IMG/VR virus record: IMGVR_UViG_3300025865_000005
Coordinates: 1 to 40,519 of that record
Length of the DNA: 40,519 nt
Origin: a virus
Direction: 5' to 3' (one strand)
Shown here: in pieces, positions 22,347 through 29,987 of the stretch
How positions within the stretch are numbered: position 1 is the first letter of the stretch
Layout of the letters: each line of letters starts with the position of its first letter
Position numbers and translations under genes: made by a program
The notes under the pieces: model-generated
The model's input: the letters and a program-made list of their open reading frames with translations, nothing else
Database searches by the model: none
What the model was told of the DNA's origin: nothing

Positions 22347-22538
22347 TCACCTCCCCAGTTTCCGCAGTTCCGAGGCCGCCACCTGCCAGCGCGGACGCTT
22401 CCCGGCGCCTGCGTTGAGGTTGCGTCCCCTGAGCCGGCCGGTGCGCAGCTCGAAGTGCACGACCCACATGCTCTTGCCGCTGGCATCGGCGTACTCGCGC
22501 GCGGTGATCCACTTGCGGCCACAGAGCCGCGCATTCAC
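22347..22538 (-). CDS. Small DNA-binding-like protein
   Basis: 63 residues from GTG 22538 (GTGA overlap). RKWITAREYADASGKSMWVVHFELRTGRL with a basic C terminus (GKRPRWQVAASELRKLGR) has an HTH excisionase-like look. Role unclear. Its place behind the lysis genes is unusual for an excisionase. Confidence 0.5.
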   Translation of the reverse strand: MNARLCGRKWITAREYADASGKSMWVVHFELRTGRLRGRNLNAGAGKRPRWQVAASELRKLGR

Positions 22539-22612
22539 TGCCTCACCCACCGATGCAGCAGGTAGCCGACCACGGCCAGGCCGACGAGGACGAAGGCGAG
22601 GAAGGCGATCAC
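22535..22612 (-). CDS. Tiny single-span membrane protein
   Basis: 25 residues: a hydrophobic stretch (IAFLAFVLVGLAVVGYLL) ending in HRWVRQ. GTG start and TGA stop overlap both neighbours (GTGA). Size and position suggest a lysis accessory (pinholin-like or antiholin-like), but no sequence family can be claimed. Confidence 0.5.
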   Translation of the reverse strand: MIAFLAFVLVGLAVVGYLLHRWVRQ

Positions 22613-22779
22613 GACGCCTGCCTCCCCGCCCGCCGCGCCTCGACCGCGACTTGGCGGAGCGACTTGCGATTGATCTCGCCGCGCGTCATGTGCTCGAGGT
22701 TCCACTGCTGCGCGTAGCGGTCGCCGTAGGCGGCCATGCGCAGGAGGCGGCGGACCTGTTTCGCGCGGCGGCCGCTCAC
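22609..22779 (-). CDS. Small basic hypothetical protein
   Basis: 56 residues, 13 of them Arg plus two Lys. Starts with GTG overlapping the gene before and stops in the next gene's GTG. Middle: AAYGDRYAQQWNLEHMTRG; end: RQVAVEARRAGRQAS. Helical, possibly nucleic-acid binding. The overlaps on both sides argue for a real gene. Confidence 0.5.
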   Translation of the reverse strand: MSGRRAKQVRRLLRMAAYGDRYAQQWNLEHMTRGEINRKSLRQVAVEARRAGRQAS

Positions 22780-23477
22780 AGGAACCTCGAGGCCACATAC
22801 GCAGCGACCCGGACGCGCGTCTCGTGGCCAGTCAGCCGCTCGATGAGCCGCACGATCTCACCGATGGTGAGTAGTTCCGCGTCGATGCCGGCAAACGGCT
22901 TGATGCCCGCGAAGGGCGCCAGCCCCGCCTGTGGGGGCAGGGGACCCGAGGCCGGCGCCTCCTTCGCGGGTTGCTCCGGCGGAGGTATGACCGGAGCAGG
23001 CACCGGGGGGATGAGGTCCGGCGCCGTCTTCGCGTCTTCGATGATCGGCCAGCGGTATTCCCCGGGCGCGACCTTGACGATCTCCCCACTGGCGGCCAGG
23101 GCCTTGAGGTTCTTGTAGGCGCAGCTCGGACTGATACCCGACGACATCATCACGTCGCCGGCGTTGAAGCTCCGCGACGGGTTGCTCGCGAACACCGCGA
23201 ACACGGCCCCGCGCTTGCTTTCCTTGCCCACCTTCTCCTCCTTCGTTTCGCGGACCGCCGGCGCCGCTGTCGTCACGGCCTCACCGTGAGCCGAGGCCGG
23301 CGGCCCGCATCTGTGGTTGTCCTGGCAGGGGTCGCAGATCGGCCCTTTGTGCGTGCGCCTGAGGATGGTCCCGCAGCCGGGCATGGTGCAGACGCGGCCG
23401 GCCGGGTACTGCTTCGGGGCCCGGCCGTGGCAGCCGGGAACCTGCGGGGCGGCGGGGGTGTGGAGGGCCGGTGTCAC
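22776..23477 (-). CDS. Zinc-ribbon plus winged-helix hypothetical protein
   Basis: 233 residues from GTG 23477 (GTGA overlap). An N-terminal cysteine set (CHGRA, CTMPGCG, ICDPCQ, RCG) is followed by a winged helix at ~90-145 (KRGAVFAVFASNPSRSFNAGDVMMSSG, then AYKNLKALAASGEIVKVAPGEY). A Pro-rich linker leads to a C-terminal helical segment. Probably DNA-binding; could be a late-gene regulator although it sits in the lysis region. Confidence 0.6.
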   Translation of the reverse strand: MTPALHTPAAPQVPGCHGRAPKQYPAGRVCTMPGCGTILRRTHKGPICDPCQDNHRCGPPASAHGEAVTTAAPAVRETKEEKVGKESKRGAVFAVFASNPSRSFNAGDVMMSSGISPSCAYKNLKALAASGEIVKVAPGEYRWPIIEDAKTAPDLIPPVPAPVIPPPEQPAKEAPASGPLPPQAGLAPFAGIKPFAGIDAELLTIGEIVRLIERLTGHETRVRVAAYVASRFL

Positions 23478-23572
23478 GGTTGCAGCCTCGCGAGCATCAG
23501 CAGGGCCGGCAGCAGGGACAGCGCCGCGAGGCCGAGGCAAAGGATGAAGACTACGGCGGCAAAGAGCCTCAC
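23474..23572 (-). CDS. Tiny membrane protein
   Basis: 32 residues: RLFAAVVFILCLGLAALSLL and PALLMLARLQP, one transmembrane helix. GTG start and TGA stop overlap both neighbours. With the holin-like and 25-residue proteins, this makes three small membrane proteins in this lysis region; which one sets lysis timing cannot be told from sequence. Confidence 0.5.
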   Translation of the reverse strand: MRLFAAVVFILCLGLAALSLLPALLMLARLQP

Positions 23573-23736
23573 AGCGCCCGCCTCACGTGCCACCGGCTCG
23601 TGACGACGCGATACCCGTCCGCGAACTCGACGGCGCAGCTGTTCATGGCGCCACGGCAGAGGACGCGACAGCGTTGGCCGAATCGGGCGGGAAGGCGGGT
23701 GCGGACGCGCCAGTACAAGGGGTAGGCGTCCGTCAC
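23569..23736 (-). CDS. Small SH3-like conserved phage protein
   Basis: 55 residues from GTG 23736 (GTGA). VRTRLPARFGQRCRVLCRG and SCAVEFADGYRVVTSRWHVRR match a small beta-barrel protein I associate with actinobacterial phages. No experimentally known function comes to mind. Positioned directly after the transglycosylase. Confidence 0.6.
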   Translation of the reverse strand: MTDAYPLYWRVRTRLPARFGQRCRVLCRGAMNSCAVEFADGYRVVTSRWHVRRAL

Positions 23737-24455
23737 CACGCCGTCAACGCCCATGCCGGCAGGAACGAGCGGTGCTGGTCCTCCCACACGTCACGCGCCG
23801 CGGTGAGCGTCTCTGTGGCGTCGGAGCGGTTGAAGAAGCGGGGCTTGCCGTGGATGAGGTAGACGCCGTGAGCCCACTCCCACGCGAACTGCACGAGGCC
23901 GACGAAGCCCTGTCCGTTGTCGGCCCGCTCCCTGCCCGACGACTCCCGCATGATAGTCGAGGCGAGCTGCGACAGCGCGTAACTCGGCCAGTGAAGCCAC
24001 CGCGCCAACGGCAGCCAGCGCACGCCGTTCGACGATCCGCCAGGGTTCTTCATGTGGTAGACGAGCCGTCCGGTGCGGGCTCGGTAGGCGGCCCGGTCGT
24101 GCTTCCACGACCGTCCAGCTGCCAGCCACCGGGCGCCTGATTTGGCCCGACTTGGCTGCCGCGCGCTGTGCCTCTGGAACGGCACCACTCTGAGGGCGAG
24201 ACAGGATCGGGCGCGGCCCCACTCTCGCCAGCTACGGACGGCGGCCTTGCGCCACTTGAGAGCCCAGCGGACTGTGCCGGTGTCTGCGGGCGGCACCACA
24301 GGACTCGGGCTGGCGGTGGGAGTGGCTGGGGGACTTGGCGATCCGCTTGCGGCAGGCAGCGCACCACCAGCCGCAGCGTGAACAGACACACCCCATAGAA
24401 ACAGTCCCCCAAGAACGACCAGAACGACGACGATGAGAGCTCGGCCATAGCGCAC
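23733..24455 (-). CDS. Membrane-anchored lytic transglycosylase/lysozyme-like protein
   Basis: 240 residues from GTG 24455 with AAGGAGG 5 bases upstream. Residues 5-29 form an N-terminal membrane anchor or signal, followed by a Pro/Ser-rich linker. ASTIMRESSGRERADNGQGFVGLVQF (165-190) is the lysozyme-like SLT motif with likely catalytic Glu171. A Trp-rich tail includes WEDQHRSFLPAWALTAW. It would cut peptidoglycan glycan strands and works beside the CHAP endolysin, making lysis probably two-enzyme. Confidence 0.78.
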   Translation of the reverse strand: MRYGRALIVVVLVVLGGLFLWGVSVHAAAGGALPAASGSPSPPATPTASPSPVVPPADTGTVRWALKWRKAAVRSWREWGRARSCLALRVVPFQRHSARQPSRAKSGARWLAAGRSWKHDRAAYRARTGRLVYHMKNPGGSSNGVRWLPLARWLHWPSYALSQLASTIMRESSGRERADNGQGFVGLVQFAWEWAHGVYLIHGKPRFFNRSDATETLTAARDVWEDQHRSFLPAWALTAW

Positions 24456-24523
24456 CTGCGCCTCCTTGTTCGCTTCCAGAAGCGCCGCGGCCGGCCGGCA
24501 TGGGGATGGGGACCGGCCGCGGC

Positions 24524-24582
24524 TTAGCAGGGGTGAACTGCCATGCCGGCAACGGTACAAGGCGGGGGTGTTGGAGGAGGGA
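24524..24582 (-). pseudogene. Possible relic of a third HNH gene start
   Basis: An element TCCCTCCTCCAACA (24582-24569) is followed after 24 bases by ATG 24544, which opens a 6-codon frame (MAVHPC, stop at 24524). The element, spacing and first bases (ATGGCAGTTCACCCC versus ATGGCGCTCACCCC) match the start of HNH copy 2. The rest of the gene is missing. It could instead be the sequence into which copy 2 inserted. Confidence 0.4.
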
Positions 24583-24598
24583 CAGTGCGGCGGACGGT

Positions 24599-25141
24599 CT
24601 AGAAGAGCATCCCGGCGAAATCCATAGGGTGCTGAGCCCCCTTCGCCAGGTTGCACTTGGGGCAGGTGATCACGTAGTTCCCCGGGCCATTGTGAGCGCC
24701 CCAGTCCGGCCTAGAGATGGGGACTACGTGGTCGGCGTGATACCCGTTCAGAAGTTTGGACCCACAGTAGAAGCAGCGTCCGTGCTGACGCTTGAGTTGG
24801 TCTGCCTCGTCCTGCTCCGTGAAGACGCCAGGGGCACCGCGCGTTCGCGCTATCCGAGCACGGTGGTGTTTGCGCTCCATGTCGGGGTGTGCCGCTCGGT
24901 ATCGCCGCCGGTTTTTCCGCAACCGCTTAGCGTGATTCTGATAGTAACGTCGCTCTTTCTCCCGTTCCTTGCCTCGCCGCTCGGCACGATAGCGCCGGTC
25001 ATACTCGAGTTGAGAGGCCCTGCAGGAAGAACAATTGCAGCCAAGGTGCTTGGACCCCCAGGCGTTCGGCGAGCCGTGGGTGCGCGTGAGATCGACACGG
25101 ATGGACGAACGTGAGCGGGTGCTAGACGGGGTGAGCGCCAT
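24599..25141 (-). CDS. HNH endonuclease, copy 2
   Basis: 180 residues from ATG 25141. N-terminal CNCSSCRASQLEYDRRYR is followed by a long basic helix (~60-105) and the nuclease: RCFYCG, HADHVVPISR, TCPKCN and PMDFAG. It is paralogous to 7544-8080; the last ~60 residues are near-matching. A free-standing HNH gene between lysis genes, with no role in lysis, looks like a mobile homing endonuclease. Confidence 0.88.
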   Translation of the reverse strand: MALTPSSTRSRSSIRVDLTRTHGSPNAWGSKHLGCNCSSCRASQLEYDRRYRAERRGKEREKERRYYQNHAKRLRKNRRRYRAAHPDMERKHHRARIARTRGAPGVFTEQDEADQLKRQHGRCFYCGSKLLNGYHADHVVPISRPDWGAHNGPGNYVITCPKCNLAKGAQHPMDFAGMLF

Positions 25142-25164
25142 GCGGTCACACTACGTGGGGGCCT

Positions 25165-25180
25165 TGTTGGCGGAGGAAGG
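25165..25180 (-). promoter_or_regulatory. Conserved element upstream of HNH copy 2
   Basis: The minus strand reads CCTTCCTCCGCCAACA, 23 bases before ATG 25141. It matches the element before HNH copy 1 (with a small insertion) and the relic at 24569. No Shine-Dalgarno sequence is seen between the element and the ATG. Confidence 0.4.
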
Positions 25181-25258
25181 GTGGTGCTGCGGAGGTCCGG
25201 GAAGATACGTCCCATCACTGCCCAAAGACGATGCACTGGCGCCAAACGCGCCGACGGC

Positions 25259-25714
25259 CTACGTCACTGCGCGGTAGCGGCCACCCAGAGCGCGCTGGGC
25301 GCCATCGTACTGGTCAACGAGCTCCTCGATCGCGGCCTTGTCCTCCTCGTGCATCTGCCCCTTCCCGCGCCGGGCATCCTGTTCCTTGCCTGTGTCCAGC
25401 AGCCTGTGAACGGCCGAGCGAGCCTTTTCGTCTCTCACTCGCTCCAGCAGGTATCCGATCTCGAGGAGTGTCGGCAAGTCGTCGTGAGCCGGGTCGTTGA
25501 GCGATTGGGGGAACCGTAGCAGATGGAGCCATTCTGCCAGCGCCTTCTGGAGTCTCTCGATCGTTGCCGCCTCAGCCTGGTCCCGCGCACGCTGTCGGGC
25601 GCGTAGATCCTGCCACAACATCATCGCCACCGCCGACCCGGCGGCAATGATGGCGCCGACGATTATCCAGAGCCCCTCGTTGAGTTGGCTCATTTGTTCG
25701 GCTGCGGCATGCAT
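25259..25714 (-). CDS. Membrane-anchored coiled-coil protein
   Basis: 151 residues. An N-terminal transmembrane helix (LWIIVGAIIAAGSAVAMMLW, ~15-34) is followed by a charged helical body (DLRARQRARDQAEAATIERLQKAL; YLLERVRDEKARSAV). Topology resembles an i-spanin-like or accessory lysis protein, but no family is certain. ATG at 25714; an alternative ATG is 7 codons later. It is separated from the endolysin by a relic-containing gap. Confidence 0.5.
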   Translation of the reverse strand: MHAAAEQMSQLNEGLWIIVGAIIAAGSAVAMMLWQDLRARQRARDQAEAATIERLQKALAEWLHLLRFPQSLNDPAHDDLPTLLEIGYLLERVRDEKARSAVHRLLDTGKEQDARRGKGQMHEEDKAAIEELVDQYDGAQRALGGRYRAVT

Positions 25715-25756
25715 CAGTCTCAGTCAACTCCCCCTCGTCCTCATCCCCGAGGGAAC

Positions 25757-25810
25757 CTAATCACGGACGATGTCGAGGTTGTCGCCGTAGTAGAGGGTGT
25801 TGGCGGGCAC
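25757..25810 (-). pseudogene. Truncated DNA methyltransferase N terminus
   Basis: A 17-codon frame from GTG 25810 encodes PANTLYYGDNLDIVRD then TAG. The string NTLYYGDNLDI(L/V)R is the very characteristic start (SAM-binding motif region) of site-specific adenine methylases of the type that continue with a DPPF/DPPY motif. Nothing of the rest follows, so only the first coding bases survive. It lies between endolysin and the membrane protein in a 167-base gap. Confidence 0.55.
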
Positions 25811-25881
25811 GGGGGGAGGCTATCACCGTGGCGCGTCGCCGACTAGGCGTGGAGGGGTGTTGACGAGCTGAGCGCCCGGGA

Positions 25882-26628
25882 CTACCGCTCCACCCGAATG
25901 AAGGAATCGGCCAGGCCGGCGTCGTGCAGGTCGTGGTACACCGTGCCGCCCCAGCCCTCGTTGCCACCTACGTCCCACTCGAGGCGGCTGCCGACGCTCA
26001 CGATCCTGTCGTGAAGAGTCGTGTGGTAGGCGCCGGGCCCATGGACGATGATGTCGCCGGGCAGCAGCTCCTTGAACTGGATGCAGTGCAGGCCGTCCTG
26101 GTGGTTGCGCGCCGCCTGCAGCATGGACGGAACGAACTGCCACTTTTGCGCGTTCTTGCTGAACGCCTGGCTGCCCGCGTGGATGTATGCGAGGCTCACC
26201 TCGACGTTGCACCAGGCCATCGGTCCATGGCCCCACTCGTCTGTCGCAGGGCAGTGGTTGCTGCCGGGCGGCGTCTCGTGCTGGCCGACGGTGCCGAGCG
26301 CCCAGTGCAGCGCCTTCTCAGCCATGGTGTCCTGCGGGTGCGGCTTGCGCGATTCGGCCTGACGTGCCTTGCGCCGTGCCTCGAACGCAGGCGACAGCTT
26401 GCGGTGCCCGCTGAGAAAGTCCATGAGCTGCTGAGCGCAGAACGGCTCGAACGACGGGTAGCCGAGGTGCCACTTGGCCGCGGCGACGCGGTGCGCCGTC
26501 ACGGGGCCGTAGCCGCCGTCGACCTTGAAGCGGTAGAAGTCCCCGTAGGGGTTCTTGTGCAGGGCGGACTGCAGAGCGCGCACGTCGGCGCCGTGCATCA
26601 TCGGGTGGGTGAGTCTGAGCGTTCTCAT
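25882..26628 (-). CDS. Endolysin: peptidoglycan-binding domain plus CHAP peptidase/amidase
   Basis: 248 residues. Residues ~8-60 (GADVRALQSALHKN, GGYGPVTAHRVAAAKWHLGY) are a peptidoglycan-binding domain. Residues ~100-245 are a CHAP-like domain: MAWCNVEVSLAYIHAG with nucleophile Cys140, GDIIVHGPG near 191, and YHTTLHD (His202/206). Domain order is reversed from many Gram-positive phage endolysins, which carry the catalytic domain first. It would digest the host wall after holin opening. ATG overlaps the previous gene (ATGA). Confidence 0.82.
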   Translation of the reverse strand: MRTLRLTHPMMHGADVRALQSALHKNPYGDFYRFKVDGGYGPVTAHRVAAAKWHLGYPSFEPFCAQQLMDFLSGHRKLSPAFEARRKARQAESRKPHPQDTMAEKALHWALGTVGQHETPPGSNHCPATDEWGHGPMAWCNVEVSLAYIHAGSQAFSKNAQKWQFVPSMLQAARNHQDGLHCIQFKELLPGDIIVHGPGAYHTTLHDRIVSVGSRLEWDVGGNEGWGGTVYHDLHDAGLADSFIRVER

Positions 26629-26912
26629 GGTGCTTCCTTCGTTCGGTCTGCGTTCATGCCCGCGCTGGCGACGCGCTCGGCGACGCCCTTCCAGTGCTCC
26701 TTCTGCTGCTCCATCTGGTCAAACTCCAGCCGTCCCGCCACGACCTTGCCGACCAGGGCCTTGATGACCTTCCCCTCACAGACCTCTGGATTGCCGAGGA
26801 TGCACTTCTCGCACATGTCAAAGCGGCCGCCTGATGACTCGCAGCGGCACCAGGCGGCGAGCTCGCGACAGGTCGAGCCGACGGCGTGCAGGTTGTCGAT
26901 GAGCGCGGGCAT
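26625..26912 (-). CDS. Hypothetical Cys-rich protein
   Basis: 95 residues from ATG 26912 (TGATG overlap). Cysteines in the first half (STCRELAAWCRCES, FDMCEKCILGNPEVC) suggest a metal site, and the second half is helical. It sits between tail tip/coiled-coil and endolysin genes. Function unknown. Confidence 0.5.
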   Translation of the reverse strand: MPALIDNLHAVGSTCRELAAWCRCESSGGRFDMCEKCILGNPEVCEGKVIKALVGKVVAGRLEFDQMEQQKEHWKGVAERVASAGMNADRTKEAP

Positions 26913-27439
26913 CAGTGAGACAACTGGATGATGATTGAGGCGACGGCGACGATTCCGCCGACGGCCGCGAGAATCCATGCGACGGTCGCGCTTGCGCCCT
27001 CTTGCTGGCCGCCTTGCGCCGCCTGTACCTGCTCCAGCTTGTTGATGCGGTCCTTGGCGTCGCTGATGGTGTTGTTGACGCTATCGAGGGCCGTTTGGAA
27101 CGTCGTCACGATGCTCTTGATCTGGTCGTTCGTGGCGGTCTCAGTCTTGGAGATGGCCTTCTCGAATGACAGGTTGTTCTCCCTGACCGCCTCCTTGGCT
27201 GCCGACAGGGCCGCGGCGAGGGATGCTGTGTCAGCCGCTTTCCCTTCCACCCGTTGCCTGTCCAGAAGCAGTAGCTCACGCTGGAGAGCCTCGATGTCCT
27301 TGATGCGCAGATTGGACTCGTGCGTGACACTCTGCCCGAGAAGCTCCTTCAGCCCCGCGACCGCACGCTCTAGAGCATCGGTCGTCAAAGTCGTTGGGTC
27401 GGGCCGTGAAGTCCGGTCCATTCTCTCGTCGTCAGTCAT
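26912..27439 (-). CDS. Coiled-coil protein with C-terminal membrane helix
   Basis: 175 residues from ATG 27439 with GAGGGGC upstream. About 130 residues of coiled coil (ALERAVAGLKELLGQ, IEALQRELLLLDRQRVEG, ISDAKDRINKLEQVQ) precede a C-terminal transmembrane helix (ATVAWILAAVGGIVAVASIIIQ). This topology occurs in phage proteins beside lysis genes and may be a holin partner or spanin-like. Upstream in-frame residues are a shadow. Confidence 0.6.
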   Translation of the reverse strand: MTDDERMDRTSRPDPTTLTTDALERAVAGLKELLGQSVTHESNLRIKDIEALQRELLLLDRQRVEGKAADTASLAAALSAAKEAVRENNLSFEKAISKTETATNDQIKSIVTTFQTALDSVNNTISDAKDRINKLEQVQAAQGGQQEGASATVAWILAAVGGIVAVASIIIQLSH

Positions 27440-27452
27440 CGTTTGCCCCTCA

Positions 27453-28580
27453 TCATTTCCTCGCGTGTGCGCCGGCGGCCAGCCGCGCGACCCACGCCTC
27501 ATAGCTGTCGACGTTGACGCCGAACTGCAGGGTCGCGCTCCAGTCGAGCGGGTTCAGCGTGACGTGGCTGACCTTCTCCTTGCCGACTCGCTTGTTGTCC
27601 GGCCGCAGCTTCAGCGCGTCGCCCCACGGCCCGATTCCCGTCACGGTGATGTCGCCGACGTTCGGCACACGCCCGTGCGCCTTCAGCCAACGGCGGGCGA
27701 CGCGCTCAGCGCCGGCCTTGCTGACCACCGAATCGGGCGCCACGATGGTGTCCGCCACCACGTCGCCGCCGAGCTTGAGCGTGCCGTGCATGATGACCTC
27801 GCGCGGCCTGCCGTTCTTGCTCGTGTACTTCACGCGCACCGCGTTTTTGGCGTCGCTCTCGTCGGGGCCGTTCGTCCACTTGACGCCGGCGTGCTCCTTG
27901 GGGATGGACACCGGCGTCGCGTCGTCGGGGTCGGTGAACTCAAGCTCATTGCCGTCCCAGACCGCGTAGTCCCAGCCGGTCATCGCGCAGATGTCATCGA
28001 GCGCATCCCAGCGGTCGCGCGGCAGCTCGGAGAACGCGATCTGGTCGTACTGCAACGTGCTCGCCGGGAACGTCGCGCCCGGGTAGTAGGGCTCGACGAT
28101 GTGAGCGAGCACGCGCGGCGCCGTGACGTCCCGCAAGAGATCGGAGGCATAGAGGTGATAGGACTTGAGGCGCACGCCCCACGGCGGCGGATCGGCGGTC
28201 GACGTCTGGTCGTCATAGGTGAAAGTCGCCGTCGGGTCGTCCGGCGGCGTGAAGTCCGTCGCCATGGCCTCCAGCTTGAGCACGATGCAGTGGACGCTCG
28301 CGTGGTCGATCTGGCGGCTGACGTTCACCGGCACCCATGGGACGCCCGCGGCGCGCTCCACGACCTGCCGGAAGATGGTGACGAGGTTGGGGCTGTCGAT
28401 GTGCGTGCGCCCGTAGATGCTGACCTGGTAGTTCGTCGCGAGGTCAGCCTTCTTGCCGCCGACCAGAAGGCTCATGTCGAGCGCCCGGACGCGCTGCTCC
28501 TGCCCCTCGGGGTCAACGCCGTCGAACAGCGGGTAGTAGACGCGGGCGCTGGCCTTGGGGGCGTTCGTGGGGGCGGTCAT
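27453..28580 (-). CDS. Minor tail / tail tip protein
   Basis: 375 residues, mixed alpha/beta (YQVSIYGRTHID, LYASDLLRDVTAP, NAVRVKYTSKNGRPREVI, GAERVARRWLKAHG). This pattern fits hub-like tail proteins such as the gpD/gp27 type. The location after the tail fibre genes supports a virion role. Enzymatic motifs are not visible. Confidence 0.55.
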   Translation of the reverse strand: MTAPTNAPKASARVYYPLFDGVDPEGQEQRVRALDMSLLVGGKKADLATNYQVSIYGRTHIDSPNLVTIFRQVVERAAGVPWVPVNVSRQIDHASVHCIVLKLEAMATDFTPPDDPTATFTYDDQTSTADPPPWGVRLKSYHLYASDLLRDVTAPRVLAHIVEPYYPGATFPASTLQYDQIAFSELPRDRWDALDDICAMTGWDYAVWDGNELEFTDPDDATPVSIPKEHAGVKWTNGPDESDAKNAVRVKYTSKNGRPREVIMHGTLKLGGDVVADTIVAPDSVVSKAGAERVARRWLKAHGRVPNVGDITVTGIGPWGDALKLRPDNKRVGKEKVSHVTLNPLDWSATLQFGVNVDSYEAWVARLAAGAHARK

Positions 28581-29320
28581 GGAGTCGGCAATGCGATCGT
28601 ACGCTGGGTGGCTTGGTAAGCCATGACGGGGAACGGCGACGGGTAGTAGGCGTCAGACTGGTATTTGAGCGCGGTCGTGATTCCGGGAAGCGGGGACGAC
28701 GGCAGGCTTGCCTCCTGGGAGAAGACACTCGGGTAGAGCGGATCGCTAGTCTCGTCGTCCGGCATACCCCACGTGCTCCAGTAGGAGAAGTCCGGCGTGA
28801 ACTCGGGATTTGAAACAAGGTTCGCGCCACCGACATTGTAGGCGCTTGCCACCACGCCATCCTCCACCTGCATGGCTGTCCAATACGCCCCCGCTGGGGA
28901 CGCTATTTGGCAATAGATTCGCGCCGAGATGTAGGCCGCACCAGCGGGGACGGGGGAAGTGACACATATCCGTTGCCAATCGGTCAACGATGAAGTGATC
29001 CGAGTACCGGCCCCTCCTCCCACCTCGACGAGAGCGAAGGCGGCGTCCCAGAAAAGCATCTCCAGTTCAAATAAGGCCGTGCTGTTGATACCGAGCACAT
29101 AACCGCTGGCAACGTAAGATGTCGGCAGCGGGGGAACAGTCGGCCCAGTCGGTAACGCGCTCAACAGCAGCCCGTCCGAATCCCTACTCACTGCGAACTG
29201 CGGCGCGGCGTTGTCGCGCACGCCGATGAGGATGCCCGCGGAGTCGCGGGAGACAGCGAAGGCGGGGACGCCGGACGCCTGCCCGGCCCCCGGCACGCCG
29301 ATGCGCAGCTCCTTAGCCAC
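28577..29320 (-). CDS. Tail-associated protein with CBM-like beta-sandwich repeats
   Basis: 247 residues from GTG 29320. Two FAVSRDS repeats (FAVSRDSAGILIGV, FAVSRDSDGLLLSA) lead into sandwich-like segments: YVLGINSTALFELEMLFW, DWQRICVTSPVPAGAAYISARIYC, YWTAMQVEDG, then LVSNPEFTPDFSYW. These resemble carbohydrate-binding jelly-roll domains in tail tips. Possible adsorption role. Ends in a 4-base overlap with the next gene. Confidence 0.6.
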   Translation of the reverse strand: MAKELRIGVPGAGQASGVPAFAVSRDSAGILIGVRDNAAPQFAVSRDSDGLLLSALPTGPTVPPLPTSYVASGYVLGINSTALFELEMLFWDAAFALVEVGGGAGTRITSSLTDWQRICVTSPVPAGAAYISARIYCQIASPAGAYWTAMQVEDGVVASAYNVGGANLVSNPEFTPDFSYWSTWGMPDDETSDPLYPSVFSQEASLPSSPLPGITTALKYQSDAYYPSPFPVMAYQATQRTIALPTP

Positions 29321-29987
29321 TGGTCGCCTCCACCTCGAAGACGTTCGCCGCCGTATTCGGCCCCTGGTCGGTGCGCCAGTTGTCCAAATCGCTGTCGACG
29401 TAGACGCGGCGGAAGGCGCGGTGGTTGCGCAGGTCGTTGAGGTTGCCGACGAACTCCAGCGACCAGCCGAGCTCCGTGCCGACGGACCGGCGCTGCGTCG
29501 CCAAGCGACCCTCGAACGGGTGCATGCCGTCGTAGGCGATGACGATCTGCGCACGCCGGGGCCAGCGGGCGGTGCGCTTGCTGGCGAACGAGATCGCGCA
29601 GGACTCGAAGCCGCCGTGGGCGTCAAGTTCGATGGGGAACGAGGTGATGGCGGCGTTCGGAATGCGCACGCCGCCGATGGTCACGGTGAGGTCCCAGAGC
29701 GGCGAGGCCGCGGCGTCCGGCGTGGTCCAGCCGAGAGTGTCCGTCTCCGGCAGCACAGTCCCCTCACGCAGCGCCCGGGCGCGCAAGCGAGCGCCGTTCA
29801 CCATGGCGCAGCCGATCTCCATCGTGGCGGCGCGCTGGTCCATCTCGACCTCGAACTCAGCGCCGTTCACCATGGCGCAAGACAGCTCGACCGCTGTGAT
29901 TACCGGGGCCTCTTCGCCCTCGCCGAGCCCGCCCAGGACGAGCGTGTCGCTGGTGTCGCCCAGCCCTCTGAGTACCCGACTTCCCAC
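29313..29987 (-). CDS. Tail protein with tandem 23-residue repeat
   Basis: 224 residues, GTG start directly after the previous stop. Residues ~34-79 hold two 23-residue units sharing CAMVNGA, encoded by a 21-base exact direct repeat (29790-29810 and 29859-29879, 69 bases apart). The rest is beta-rich (TVTIGGVRIPNAAITSFPI; WSLEFVGNLNDLR), resembling a tail-tip component. No enzyme motif. Confidence 0.5.
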   Translation of the reverse strand: MGSRVLRGLGDTSDTLVLGGLGEGEEAPVITAVELSCAMVNGAEFEVEMDQRAATMEIGCAMVNGARLRARALREGTVLPETDTLGWTTPDAAASPLWDLTVTIGGVRIPNAAITSFPIELDAHGGFESCAISFASKRTARWPRRAQIVIAYDGMHPFEGRLATQRRSVGTELGWSLEFVGNLNDLRNHRAFRRVYVDSDLDNWRTDQGPNTAANVFEVEATSG

